Shown here: piece after piece, positions 1-11,578 of the stretch
Position numbering within the stretch: position 1 is the first letter of the stretch
Layout of the letters: the number at the start of each line of letters is the position of its first letter
Assembly (NCBI GenBank): GCA_019916065.1
Contig: CM034237.1
Coordinates: 45,900,367 to 45,964,366 of the forward strand
Direction: 5' to 3'
Source: Vitellaria paradoxa
Taxonomy: Eukaryota > Streptophyta > Magnoliopsida > Ericales > Sapotaceae
DNA length: 64,000 nucleotides
The notes under the pieces: generated by a model
What the model was told of the DNA's origin: nothing
Seen by the model: only the letters and a program-made list of their open reading frames with translations
Databases searched by the model: none
Program-made: the position numbers and the translations under genes

Positions 1-461
1 TAAGGGTATAATTCTTTTTTTTTTCCCTTCATTTATTCATTTATCTATTATTATTATTAAATTTTTTTTTTTGCAGGGAAAGAATGCTCTGTGATTACCA
101 TAATATGGATCTTTCACGTTAAAAATACTAAAGGATTCGAATACATCTTTACCTTTTTTGATGCTTTGGATGGTCGTTATGCTGCCCGACATAGTATATT
201 GCCTTTTCATACTTCCTTTGCATCACTGAAGCAGGTTGCGTTAGTGGAATGCTTATGTATTTAATGTTAATGAAAGGTGCTAACATTTTTTATTCGTTCT
301 TGTTTTTCCCTTTATGCAAATATTTGCTCCATTGCAATCAATCTTCTGGGAGTTCATCATGACAACCCTGAAGATTATCTCATCCTAGAAGTTCCCCATT
401 CATTTGTAAGATCCTTTGTGAAAGGCTGCTTTCTTAAACAAGACAAACTTAAAAACTAAAA
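1..461. other. Unassigned flank downstream of the ABCB pseudogene
   Basis: This stretch lies 3' of the minus-strand ABCB locus. A T-rich tract followed by ttgcag near 76 resembles a plus-strand splice acceptor, and a short open stretch follows it before a stop. It could be the last exon or 3' UTR of a convergent gene outside the window, but no protein family is recognisable. The 60-codon frame at 277-459 shows no family features and I do not treat it as a gene. Confidence 0.3.
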
Positions 462-858
462 CTATGCACGAGAGAGTTTGTGCTGACGATTGAGGGAGTG
501 ACTGCTTTGCAGCTTTGTTAGGGAGTAATAGGACCCACCTTCTCCAACAGTGAGTAGATCAAAGTGTGACCCTTGTTCCGCAACTTTTCCATTCGTTATG
601 ACAGCTATGGAGTCTGACTTCTGTCTCGTGGATAGCCTATGAGCCACAACCACACAAGTTCTGCCAACCATCATTTTCTCCAGGGCTTCTTGGACTAGAT
701 TCTCTGACACACTATCAAGGGCAGTGGTTGCCTCGTCCAGAAGAAGGATAGCTGGATTCTTTAGTATTGCTCGGGCAAGTGCTATCCGCTGCCTCTGGCC
801 TCCTGATAACTGGACTCCTCTTTCTCTGCAGTAAGTTTCATATCCATCTTTCATGGAA
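462..858 (-). pseudogene. ABCB last exon: C-terminal half of NBD2
   Basis: The exon starts after a gatgcag acceptor (AG at 860-859). The split codon ATAAG|TTCC joins it to the previous exon and restores the family sequence [10 protein letters not shown]. It encodes the LSGGQ signature, Walker B with the catalytic Glu, the D-loop and the H-loop (VVAHRLST), then a short tail and a TAG stop at 464-462. No damage is visible inside this exon. Confidence 0.85.
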
Positions 859-1075
859 CTGCATCAGAGAGTGTTAATTTATGAAATGTTAGATAAAAGA
901 TGAAAAAAAAAAAGGGTAGAAAGTTATGTATGTTTCTGCATAATATTGTGAGGGAATCAATCCTATTTATAGTGTGAGAATGGGAAATTAAATAGAATAC
1001 AAATTCTATATACCTATGTTTAGTATGCTAATCAAAATTTACACTTTATGTAGAGATATATTAGAATCATATTAG

Positions 1076-1110
<35 letters not shown>

Positions 1111-1171
1111 CATGAAAGAAGCAAATAAAATTGATAGTTCTTTTGCAATGCAAAGGGGGGCGGATCTGTAC

Positions 1172-3127
1172 CTTATAAATTGATGAGCAATGGCAAGAAC
1201 TGCAGCCTCCCTTAATTCGGCTTCCATGGCATCTTCTTTTCCATAGACAATGTTCTCGCGGACAGTTCCTGCAAAGAGTGTTGGCTCTTGACTCACTAAT
1301 GCTATTCGTGACCTCAAGTTTCTCAAATTGTAGGCCTTGATATCCTTTTTATCTATTAATATCAACCCCTTCAATGGGTCATAGAATCTTTCAATCAATC
1401 CGATGATTGTGGATTTTCCTGATCCACTCTGTCCTACTAGAGCCATTGTTTTTCCGGCATCAATTTTTAGATTCAGACCTTTGAAGATCATTTGACTGGG
1501 TCTTGATGGATAAGAGAAGAAGACATTTTTCAGCTCTATATTAACCTTAATGTTCCTCTGAATCTTGATCCCTTCTGGATCATTAGGCTCGATTTCACTC
1601 TTCCTGCCTAGAACTGAGAAAAGTGATCTAACAGCACTGCTACCTTTTGCTAAATCAGATGTCATGCTTCCTGCATCTTCAATATACTTGCTTGTGCTCA
1701 TCAATATGAAGAAAGCTTGAAACAGATGCTTTGCGGTTGTCAATCCTTGATTCATGAGCCTCCCTCCATACCAGTAAGTCATTGCTATAGAAGCTGTCGT
1801 CAGAAACTGGGAGCTGAACAACCCAATGCCTGAATACCATGATTGTTTGATGCTCTCCTTCCTGGGGCCTTCCATTGTGGCTGCAAAGAGGCCCAGCATT
1901 CTTTCTTGAGAAGAGAAGGCAGTTATAACCCTGTGATTGATAGTCGCTTCACTTGCGAGTTTGCTGCCTTCATTCTGTGCCTTCCTGGATTGCTCAGACA
2001 TGCTCTTCATCAAAACAGTCTTTGAGTAGAAGCAACCTATGAGGAAAGGCTGCATGGCAATCATTACAACAGCCACCCTCCACGTGAGGATCAATGCAAG
2101 TGCGTAAGACACGGCAGCAATGGAGAAGACCTGAACTAGCAACAACATGCGGTCTGCAACAAGGGATCGAACTATGTTAACATCAGTGGCTAGCCGTGCA
2201 CAGATTGCAGCACTTGTGTTCTCATCCTTATCAAACCAACCAATCTCAAAGGTGAGAATATTTCTTAGCATTTTCTCCCGCAGCCTTTTAGTTAAACGTT
2301 CGCCCATGACTGCAAAGTTATAATGTTGGAGGAGATTGGTGATTAAGGTGAGAACACCCACGCTTAAGAAGATGATGGAATAGACTTTGGTCTCTGATTT
2401 TATCTTTAGAATTTTCGTTTAGCAAGTATACTGAGACTAGTGTTCCCAAGCAGTAAGAATAAATTGGATGAATTGCCCCATAAGCGGCAGCCCCAAAACA
2501 CCCAAGCAATGCTCTCTTCCACTCAGGTGCACTCATTTTCAGCAAAGGCCATTGAGAAGCTGGAGGATAAGAAGAGCTTTTTAAATTTTCTTTGCCATCA
2601 TCAGAATAAGTCTGCTTATCAAAGGAGTACATTTCACTTATAGATATCCCCGGGCTAAGGGAGTAAACTGGGCTACCTTGCCAACTTGATCTTGCACTGA
2701 TATAAGCCGGGGAAGATAGGGCACTAATGTTTCTGTGGTGACTTCCAGATCCTGGTGAATGGTAGGGACCAGTGGTGGCTTCATTTTGTGTTGCTGATTG
2801 CTGCAATTGCACCATTCTGGAGTAGGTCCCTCCTCCATTGTTCAGTTACACCAGCTCATGGTGACTTCCAGATTCAACCACTCTTCCTGACTCGAGGACC
2901 ACTATAGTGTTAGCATTGCAGATTGTTGTTAGGCGGTGGGCAATGATGATTGTTGTTCGTCCTGTTGAAGCCTGGTCCAAAGCTTCCTGAACTATTTTTT
3001 CAGACTTTGCATCCAGAGCACTCATAGCTTCATCAAGCAGGAGAATCCTTGGGTCCCTGAGTAAAGCTCTAGCTATGGCAATTCTTTGCTTTTGGCCACC
3101 AGATAATTGAACTCCAAGTTGCCCTAC
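1172..3127 (-). pseudogene. ABCB exon 6: end of NBD1, linker, TMD2, start of NBD2
   Basis: This single long exon runs from [11 protein letters not shown] (NBD1 signature) through NBD1 Walker B and H-loop, a Ser-rich linker, the second membrane domain and NBD2 Walker A. It holds the TAA at 2846-2848, just after the NBD1 H-loop (SHHELV, stop, LNNGGG), and the frameshift near 2404: upstream reads LLNENSK, downstream KVYSIIFLSVGVL in another frame. The NBD1 Walker B segment reads [11 protein letters not shown], with Met in place of the usual Thr (codon at 3023-3025). The donor is ATAAG|gtacag at 1171. An intronic (TA)n tract follows at about 1077-1107. Confidence 0.85.
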
Positions 3128-3218
3128 CTGAGGATTTCATAATAGCAAGTTCAATGAGCATGATACAAATTTCTATCATATTAGTAAATAATAATAATAA
3201 TAATATATTATGGCTTAC

Positions 3219-5065
3219 TTGGGTGTCATATCCTTCAGGTAATTTGGTGATGAAGTCGTGAGCATTTGAAGCCTTAGCTGCAGCTATAACAAGTTCCATA
3301 GAAGCTCCTTCCTTGCTAAACAGAATATTCTCCTTTATGGATGTTGCAAAGAGAACAGGCTCTTGATTAACCATCCCCATCTGAGATCTCATCCATCGAA
3401 GCTGAAGTCTCTTTATTTTGCATCCATCAAGGAGAATGGTTCCTTTGACAGGGTCATAAAATCTTTCAATCAGAGAAATGACTGTGGACTTGCCAGAACC
3501 ACTCCTGCCAACAAGACCAACTGTCTCAGCAGCTTGCACTTTGACATTGAATCCTTGAAGGATCCAGTTATCAGGTCGTGATGGATAGCTGAAATAAACA
3601 TCTTTAAACTCAATTTCTCCTCTCACTCGTTCTACAATTTTTCCTTTTCCGTCTCCAGAGTTAATAAGAGGGATTCGATCAATCATCTTGGAAGTTCTGG
3701 TAACTGCAGCTTTTGCCTCTGCAAAGGGGGAGACATAAGTTCTGGTGACTGCAGCTTTTGCCTCTGCAAAGGGGGAGACATTCCGGAGGGCACCCATAAT
3801 AGCCCTGAAGTTCCAATAATTATGAGTTTTGACACAGCAATGGCCAAAGTAAGTAACCCAATAAATAGAATTGTTAGAAAATTCTTGAACACCATAGACA
3901 TTGGTGACTCATTTTTTATCTATGTTATTCGTGTTGTTATTTTGTATAATCATATCATTTTATTCTAATGAATGCATATATCTTACTCCTTATAAACCCA
4001 AAGGAAAATCAGATTACAATTCATCAGTATTCTCAATTTACAGATAATCTCTTGTGAAACTTTCGAGTTAATTGCATCATTCCACTAGTTGTAGTTCCTC
4101 TAGTTGCATGCTTTTTTTCTTGATTGAGTTCTTGCAGTTAGTTTAACCTAAATTTTCAAATTAATGCATGAAATCTAACTAAGCTACTGTTGTATTCTTT
4201 CCACTGTATATTATTTAGCAGAATTGATAAAACAAGAAGAAAATTAACTCACAATCCTCCCAGGATAATGCATAGTCCAGAAATAAAAACAGGGCCACCA
4301 CTTTCTCCCTGCTCTGTAACAAGTATGGTCCCAATCCAAGCTTCACAAGCCCAACATACATAAATCATTCCCATGCTCCCAATCAGAAAGCCCTTTGTTA
4401 GCCCTTGCTTCATACCTAGTTCTGCTTGTTTCTGAAGTGCTTGGCTGAACCTATCTAATGTTTGGTGCTACCCCACGAATGAATACACTGTACGGATTGA
4501 CGAGATTGCTTGTTCTGCAATCTCAACTGCGACTCCATAAGCATCCTTCATCTCCATTCCCTGTTTCATCATTAGCTTCCCAAACACCATCCCCGGTACA
4601 ATAATCAGAAGTGTTAGTGGAAAAGCAGCCAATGCTAGTTTCCAAGAAAGTAGGAATGAAACCACAAGGCTGAAGATGAATGTTGAGAGGTGAGCCAGGA
4701 AGTTGGGTATCTACAGCAGAGCACAAAATTTGTGTGAACAACACGGGTGAAATGATAAAGGTAAATAGTTTAGATATCTAATACAGATGAAATATAGATG
4801 ATATTATCTACTAATTAGAAATTTAAAATAGATTGTAACAGAAAATAAAAAAATGTAGTCATTAGAAGAAGATCGAAAACCTTCTCTGCTATAACATCTT
4901 GGATTGAGTCCGCATCAGAAGAGATGCCGGAAATGACTTGGAAGGTAGTGGAAGAAGCATCTCGGCTGTCAAAGAAACCAACTTCTTGCATGAGGACTGA
5001 TTTCAGGTACTCCATTCTCATCCGAGATACCTGCCGCTCTGCAGTCCTAGTCCAACATATTCCTT
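3219..5065 (-). pseudogene. ABCB exons 3-5: TMD1 and most of NBD1
   Basis: The exons are 5065-4881 (GICWTRTAERQ and the coupling-helix region), 4710-4253 (membrane segments IPNFLAHLSTFIFSL and onward) and 3804-3219 (NBD1 with Walker A and Q-loop). Splice joins checked by eye: AGAAG|gttttc to tgtag|ATACCC gives AEKIPNF; GGATT|gtgagt to ttcag|GGCTATT gives GGLAIMGALRNV. The TAG at 4468-4470 interrupts TVYSFVG/HQTLDRFS. The first 15 residues after GALRN occur twice (VSPFAEAKAAVTRTY, then VSPFAEAKAAVTRTS). Confidence 0.85.
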
Positions 5066-7551
5066 CTGCAGAATTTAAAACCAAAAAAAAAAAGTGAAGA
5101 ATACAGTTGTAGAATGACAATATATCAACACGGATAATTTCAGGCACAAATGGATTTAATTTGGAGTTGTATGAAGATCTTCTTGTTCCTTTCCTATTAC
5201 TACTATTATTTATCATTGTTCGTATCTGTATTATTGTTTGTGAAGGGAGGGACTTGGTGTTGTTTTGGGAATGTAGTTTAGCCGTAACTCCATGGAAAGA
5301 TGCAATAAGACTGAAGGTATTGGCTTTGATGGAAGCAAACCAGGTTCAAATTGCCCCGTGGATGTTATTGGTGAAGAATTAATGCGTTACAAAGTGAGGC
5401 ATTTTCTGCTGCAGCTAGACTTTGGTTCTTTTTGAATTGAAAATTTTGCACTAGTATAGATCAACAAACAATAAACCAAGCAATAACCAATCTCAAAAAA
5501 TAAGAAAAATAAAGAAATTGAACACAGAAATTTTACGAGGAAAGCTCTTCACAAATAAGGGTGAAAATCCCGAGCCATGAAAACCAAAATTTCTATTATG
5601 CACAACTCAGTTTTAATGACCACGGTAGCATACAGAATTCATATTATGTCTCTCCTGAATGCCCCAATCACAATGTACACCTTTACCAACACATAATGAA
5701 AAATGTACTTGTTTGCCAACACATGATGAAGAACACAAAAACACCTTCGAACTCTTTTAAAGGCACACCACTCACAAATTTGATAAAATAATTCTATCGT
5801 GGCTAAGAGAAAAGAGAAATTATTCTTTCAATTTCAATATGTGTCTATATAATGTTCTCACTATTAGTGCTTTAGAATTCTAGAAGAAGGTCCCTTTATA
5901 TAGAGCACTCAAATCAACCAATCTCCATAGGAAACTAGAGTCTCCTATATTCAAGATCTTTAAGAAACACTCCTAAAATTTTCTTCAACCTCCTTCAATT
6001 TAAGAAACCTTTCTTAAGTGTATTCCAACAGATTTTCTTGATTGGCCATATCTTATGTGAAAAAAAAATTTCTAAAACATGTAGCTTCCTAACAATTTTG
6101 TCGCCGTTCGCTAGAGTGAGTGGAGCTAGCTCTACTAAGCTCATATCTTAGTCAAATTTTATTCTGTTCTGCAAAATATATATACTGGTCTTTCCAATGA
6201 GTATCCAACGAATCCAGGAAAAATTCAGCAAGATTCACACTTAGCCGAATTTCAAACTTCTCGGAAAAACAAGCGTTATGGAGGATCTAGCAAATTTGGC
6301 TTAAGCTAGCATTCAGCCAACCCTTTCAGCAGCCTATCTAGCCCATTCTGATAGCATTTAGGTGGCATTTGGTTTACAGTTCTATTTTTTGTTTTCTATT
6401 TTTAGTTTTGGTTTTCTATTTTCTATGTTATGTGTTTTATGCTTTGAAAATCCCAAAACAAAAAACATAGAAAAACGCATTTGGTTTGATATTTTTTGTT
6501 TTTGGTGTTTTGAGATTTTCCTTATTTTGGGTTAAAAACGCTCAAAACGACCTTTTACCATTTTGTATGTCATGTGGAAACTCAGTTTCTATTTCCTAAA
6601 ATAGATTTTGAAAACATAAGCAACCAAATGCGTTTTGAGTGTTTTCCTTATTTTAAAAAATGCAAAACAGTAAATGAGCTCAAAACAGGTATATCAAATG
6701 GCACCCTAGAAATTTTGTTTTGAGCCAGCTTCAACGAAGCATTCGACTAATCCTCAATTTTGCACAGCTTCGGCTCTACTTTGATCCTCGCTTTTTAACT
6801 ACCTCAATGGGGTATAATCTTGCTCTCTCTTAGCACAAAAACACAACAATTTTGTACTCTAAAACACCTTAATCTAATTTTAAAGAGTACAAGAATTAAA
6901 ACCATTATTTTGTCCATAAATTGCCAATTACAAATATAAAACCTGACATGAATCAACCTAAATAATTTTTTGAAAATTTGATCTCACTCCAAATCCTATC
7001 GGGTAACTTGGATAGAATTTGTATTTAAAATTCCAAATGTGATCTAGTCAATGATTAAGATCAGATTAAGAACTCAAGCAAACAAAAAAATCTTGAAGCA
7101 TTAGACTAGCTTGTTGCCTGAGAATTAAGGATCATATTTGACCTTAAGCAATTAGGAAACAAAAAAACATCTTGGTAGCAGTGAGGTCATCTCTCTTTCA
7201 ACTAGATAATTGATTATTTTCTTATACTTCTTTGAAATTAAGTTTCTGGAAGCCCCCCCGAAGGCGGTCAACAATGAAAATAGTGGTATTGTAAATAATG
7301 GTGAATCTTGATTGTTATTCTGATCCTACTTGTTAATCATTATTGGGATATAGTAAATACAAGTGGCATTGGAGTAGCGATAAGGTTGTTCCATAGCAAG
7401 GGTTTGAATCTTGGAAATTGATTGTAGAGGGAAGCCTGCTGCCTATATTTGAACCTCCTTAGACCCTGCAATGCAGGAGTTTTGTAAACTGTGGTCCTTT
7501 TTTATATATGACAATGCACATATAGAAGGACAAGATTGAAATTATACATAC
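5066..7551 (-). other. Large ABCB intron 2 filled with repeat DNA
   Basis: The intron runs from donor TTG|gtatgt (7551) to acceptor ctgcag (AG at 5067-5066). The joined codon GTTG|AAGGA yields the family sequence FVEGICWTRT, so the borders are well supported. At about 2.5 kb it is far longer than the gene's other introns (about 90-480 bp). It contains a MITE-like copy at 6358-6709. Its 5460-6130 part, with a motif near acgaggaaagctcttcac, resembles plant LTR-type repeat DNA, though I cannot name a family. No ORF of interest is seen. Confidence 0.6.
6358..6709. repeat. MITE-like family A, copy 1
   Basis: The ends are imperfect inverted repeats: taggtggcatttggtttac at the left and the complement of taggtgccatttgatatac-like sequence at the right. 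The interior carries the family hallmark of aaaacgctcaaaacgacctttt and ttttctatttt tracts. It sits inside the 2.5-kb ABCB intron. The termini recall PIF/Harbinger Tourist-type MITEs, but the superfamily is not proven. Confidence 0.6.
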
Positions 7552-8071
7552 CAACAAAGGAAGATATTCCAACTCCCATAGCAACATACAGCAGTCTGAG
7601 CGCATACTGTAGAAAGAACGTTTCAGTTAACATAAACATAATGATGTGCGTGTGTCTCAAGTAAGTGATTCTAACAAGAGTTGTGCCATAGTCTTTTGGT
7701 TGCATAAGTAGTAATGATAAAATTCATATTGTAATCTGACAATGATAAAGATTAGTTCCTACTTTTGTCTTATATATAGCTGCATGAGCAAAATAAATGG
7801 CTCTTTCATGCACTTCCAGTGTTTTGAGAAGAACCAAGGGGGGAGGACAATCTCTGTAATTTCATTTTCAGGTTATCTAGTTTATGCATACCTCACCTAC
7901 CACATGATTGGCCAAAGAGCTACTTGCAGAGTCAGATTCAGCACTTCCATATTCATTGATGACATCACTGAGAATAAACATGGTGAGTGGGGTCATCAAC
8001 CCATCTCCAATGCTGCCCAAAGTTCCAAAGAAAACCAGCAACTTGTCAATGCTGTCAGCATATCTAAACAT

Positions 8072-11000
8072 GCCTCCTTTGGCCTCTGTGTCTATGGCTA
8101 CATAAAAGGTCAGTAACCTCCAACCCACCTCTTCTTGTATAAATACTTCCTCAACTCAAAATTCCATTCTTTTCCTATTTAAGAAAAATAATTTGTCTTC
8201 TTATTCAAACATTCTGCAAATGAATCCTCTAGACATCCTTACAAGAGCATCAAAGGCAGCCACTTGTATTTGTTAGTGAAATCATCCTTCATGCCAAATG
8301 GATTGGCATAAATGAGCATTAGTTTTCTCAGTTGGCATTTTTTCAGAATGGTGATAGTCTCCAAGTCCAGCTAGTTTTTTTTCCCCTCATGTTTGCTGTT
8401 TTCCTCTTGTCATTTTGGCAAAACACAATCATGATAGCACCTAAATATGATTATTTAAACTAGTTCTCTATGTTTGATTTATTCTGAACCTATTGAAGTC
8501 TAAAAACTCTGATCGGCTAAATGTTCTACTTCTGAACATTTGTTATTTGGAGATATATTGAAAACCAAGAGTGGAATCTTCATCATTCAGATATGTAGAT
8601 GCTTTAGATATCAAATGGCCAGGTCTTCGAATGAAGACAAGTTTTATGTGTTTTTTTTTTGTTTTTTCATTATTTACATTTTTAATGGGCAGTGGTACTT
8701 GTGTCAAGATTTCATGTTTTCGTATTGATTATGAATTCAAGACCCTCAAAGAAATCCGGTGGTATTGATTACAACGAGCTCATATCATATTATATCATAT
8801 CATATCATATATTCTTGAATGAGACTTGCAGCTGAAGAATCTGATGTTCATATTTCAACCTGGTATACAACACCTTACAGCACATTACATTGCTAGTAAG
8901 GCTCACCATTTGTTGGTTTAAAATGGTTGATGACTTTGTTGTGATGCAATTGTCTTTATGCCTTCCTTCTCTTAAGTAGTGTTTGGAATAAGGATTTTTG
9001 GAGAGAAAAGAAAAAGCTGGAGGGAAATGCAGTAAGGTAAAATAAAATAAAAATTAGTGTATATATATATATGACTCCATTTTCCATTCATTATCTTTTC
9101 CCTCCACAAATTCTTGCTCTAAACACAAACCTTTGTGTTTCCTTTGTATATAAAATTTAGACTTTGATAGTTTTTCATGTCAAGATAGCAGAAGTTTGAT
9201 GCTTAACAAAGAATATTAGCAAGATAAGCCATTTTGATGCAAAAATAAAATGATTATTTTGGAGCACGTGACAAATGAAAGGTTGTCTTTCTAAAATTTA
9301 GTTGTGTAGCGAAAGGTGTCTCATGAAATCCAGTGGGAATCAATTGAATGCAAGCAGCTTGTCAAATTGTGCACATTTGCCTTCTAGTTGGCATTATTGT
9401 TGTCTGAAATTTGATTTTCATTGCCTTACTGTTGTAGAACCTTATGGGAAGTATCATTTGACTTGGTCTTGTAGAATTCAAGTTAATTTTCTTGATTGTT
9501 ACTCTTCTTTAAATTTTCCCCTCATTAACTAATGATTAAAGGACAAAACAAAGAATACTACAATCAGGCATATCTGTGTTTATATATGTGTTCTCCATAT
9601 ATATTTATGCTTATCAATTTGTATATGTTTGTGTATCTATATCATGTAAGTTAACAATGATTGATTACCGGATTCTTAAATCAAATTGAAAAAATTCTAT
9701 TCTCACATAATCTTTATACAGATTTCTCCACCATAATAAGTTGTCAATGGAATTTTTGTAATTGTGAGACATCTTAGTTTAGTAATTAAAAAGTGATGTC
9801 CCACAAACACCCGATGCTAAGCCCTCATGATCGACATTGACCCCACTCACCTTCACCCTAGCGGGGATCATTATTGTTGCCCCACTCCATGATGCTAGTG
9901 GATGATTCCTATTTCTTATGGGGTGCTCACTTAGTGTAAGATAAGGGGTAAGGACATGGGGAGATAGAGCCAACACTTGGTCCACCACATATATGTTTAC
10001 GTTGTTCTAGATAATAGGAGAAAAAATCACCCTTGCTTGAGGAGTCATAGTGGCTCTAGAAATTCAATTTACTTCTTGCTTGAGGAGTCATAGTGGCTTT
10101 AGAAATTCAATCTACCTCCAAATCTCAATCCGTCAATTGTTATGAGTCTATAGACATATAAACCAAATTCTAAAATATTAGAAAAATACCAACACCCTTC
10201 GAGGCAAAGTTTCCTAAAATTACAAAAATACCACTCATGACAAGTCCGCGAGCAAATGCCCTCATTTTTGTGCCTCCTCACGTGCCAACATTTAAAATGT
10301 CACGAGCATGATTTATGCCAGAAGGTCAGATCGTGACACAAGGGAAGACGCTCTTATTAATATTGATGTGTTGTGAATTCTACCAAGTAATCACCCAGAA
10401 ATGCACTAAATCCCATTATCCGACTGCAATAACTAATTAGAACAAGATTATGGAATCCTATGAGTACAAACATATACAACAGTAACAGCATGTGTAATAA
10501 GAAAAATTAGAAAACCATATCATTAAGCAAGCAAATTGGCAAACTAGCATCTAGAAAAGTTTGGACCAACCCCATTGATGTTATCAACGGTGAAAGAATT
10601 AGGAACAACATATTGGTTCATTATCCTACTGATGGCTAGCATGATAAGAGGCATGGATGATCCATCTGCAATTCAACCGAGTATTCTTATTGTCTGGAAC
10701 AACCCAAGCGATTTTCCCAGTTATTCATTCTCATCATTTTTATTTTCAACCTCTCTGTGTCTACCATTTCTAACTTGTTTTTCTGCAACGGATGAGAGTA
10801 GTATTTGCCGGAGCAAGAGCAGTGACTGATGCAGGATTTGATTCTCGGGAACTAGGAATTTAATAGAGGGGAGCCAATTCTTATAAACTTTAATATTTCT
10901 CCCCCCAACTTGAAATATGCAACTCAAAATTAAGTAGTCTATTTTAAGGGTTTTCAATAAATAATATAAATTAATGGCTATGAACTTAAAAAATCAAGCA

Positions 11001-11578
11001 AATCGCTTAAAAATTATCCAATTGACTTGGTTAGATTATTCATGACCAACTCAAGAATCAAATCTCATATCTTATTAATGAGTTAATTCAAGAATTAAGT
11101 TTTATATATTATTAACGGCGCAAAGTAAAAAAGTTAGGTGGTCATATTTGAAAAAAAATATATATATATCTATAAATACTCTATACTATATATACAGATT
11201 TATTTATTTTTGTTTCAAAACTTAGGGGCTACGCCCTCTATTATCATAGTGTTAATCCGTCCCTACTCCAAATAGTAGAAGTTGAAAAATTATTGTAAGG
11301 GGACTATTAAGTGCTTTAATTATTTTCTTTCCTTTTTTGGGGGAGGAACAAACTTTAAAATATTTAAAATTTTTACTAAAATTATACCAGACCTCTAAAA
11401 ATTTTTTAAAACTTACTAGGGGTGACCGCTCCTATTGTTGAACAAGAGGGTGGTTGGTATCTTCTCTTAAATTCTTTCAACTGTGATTCCAGTGCATCTT
11501 TGACAAGGCTTCTCCCTTTGATTTTTGTTGTTGTTGTTATTGTTGTTGTGCGTTAAAGAGGCTCTTAAAGGCTTTTAT
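8072..11578. other. Intergenic region upstream of ABCB
   Basis: This AT-rich DNA would hold the ABCB promoter, but no TATA or start site can be placed confidently. Short open frames at 7742-8116, 8540-8768, 9302-9532 and 10575-10829 show no family features. A more GC-balanced stretch at 9779-9990 has a 69-codon minus frame and looks like a transposon relic. A 43-bp tandem duplication lies at 10032-10117. The last part (about 11000-11570) is AT-rich with a (TTG)n-like tract just before the retroelement. Confidence 0.5.
10032..10117. repeat. Tandem duplication, period 43 bp
   Basis: Two adjacent copies begin cttgcttgaggagtcatagt and continue through gaaattcaat. They differ at only a few positions, so the duplication is fairly recent. 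Confidence 0.8.

Larger units (their letters stand above)
462..8071 (-). pseudogene. ABCB: ABCB-type (MDR/P-glycoprotein) ABC transporter, broken copy
   Basis: ABCB exporters are plasma-membrane proteins with the order TMD1-NBD1-TMD2-NBD2; plant members move auxin, alkaloids and other organic compounds. Inferred exons in gene order are about 8071-7892, 7606-7552, 5065-4881, 4710-4253, 3804-3219, 3127-1172 and 858-462, all with GT-AG borders and phases that join well. NBD1 shows Walker A GRSGSGKST, a Q-loop NQEP and signature LSGGQ. NBD2 shows GQSGSGKST, SQEP, LSGGQ and Walker [12 protein letters not shown]. The closest plant group by eye is the ABCB15-like clade. Damage seen: a TAG at 4468-4470 where the family has Glu (SFVGE), a 45-bp in-frame duplication at 3693-3782, a TAA at 2846-2848 where CAA (Gln) fits, and a 1-nt frameshift near 2404. 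The start is uncertain: an ATG at 8071 gives MFRYADSIDKLL, but the frame is open to 8128 and a short upstream exon may be missing. Sequencing or assembly error could explain one lesion but hardly all of them. Confidence 0.85.

Noticed and set aside
7877..8128. ABCB start at 8128 (MGWRLLTFYVAIDTEAKGG)
   Set aside because: The first residues do not fit the family, and a splice-acceptor-like tttatgtag lies between them and FRYADSIDKLL. The frame is real but the start is not secure.
9779..9988. 69-codon minus-strand frame with balanced composition
   Set aside because: It has no recognised domain and no splice context; it looks like repeat DNA rather than a gene.
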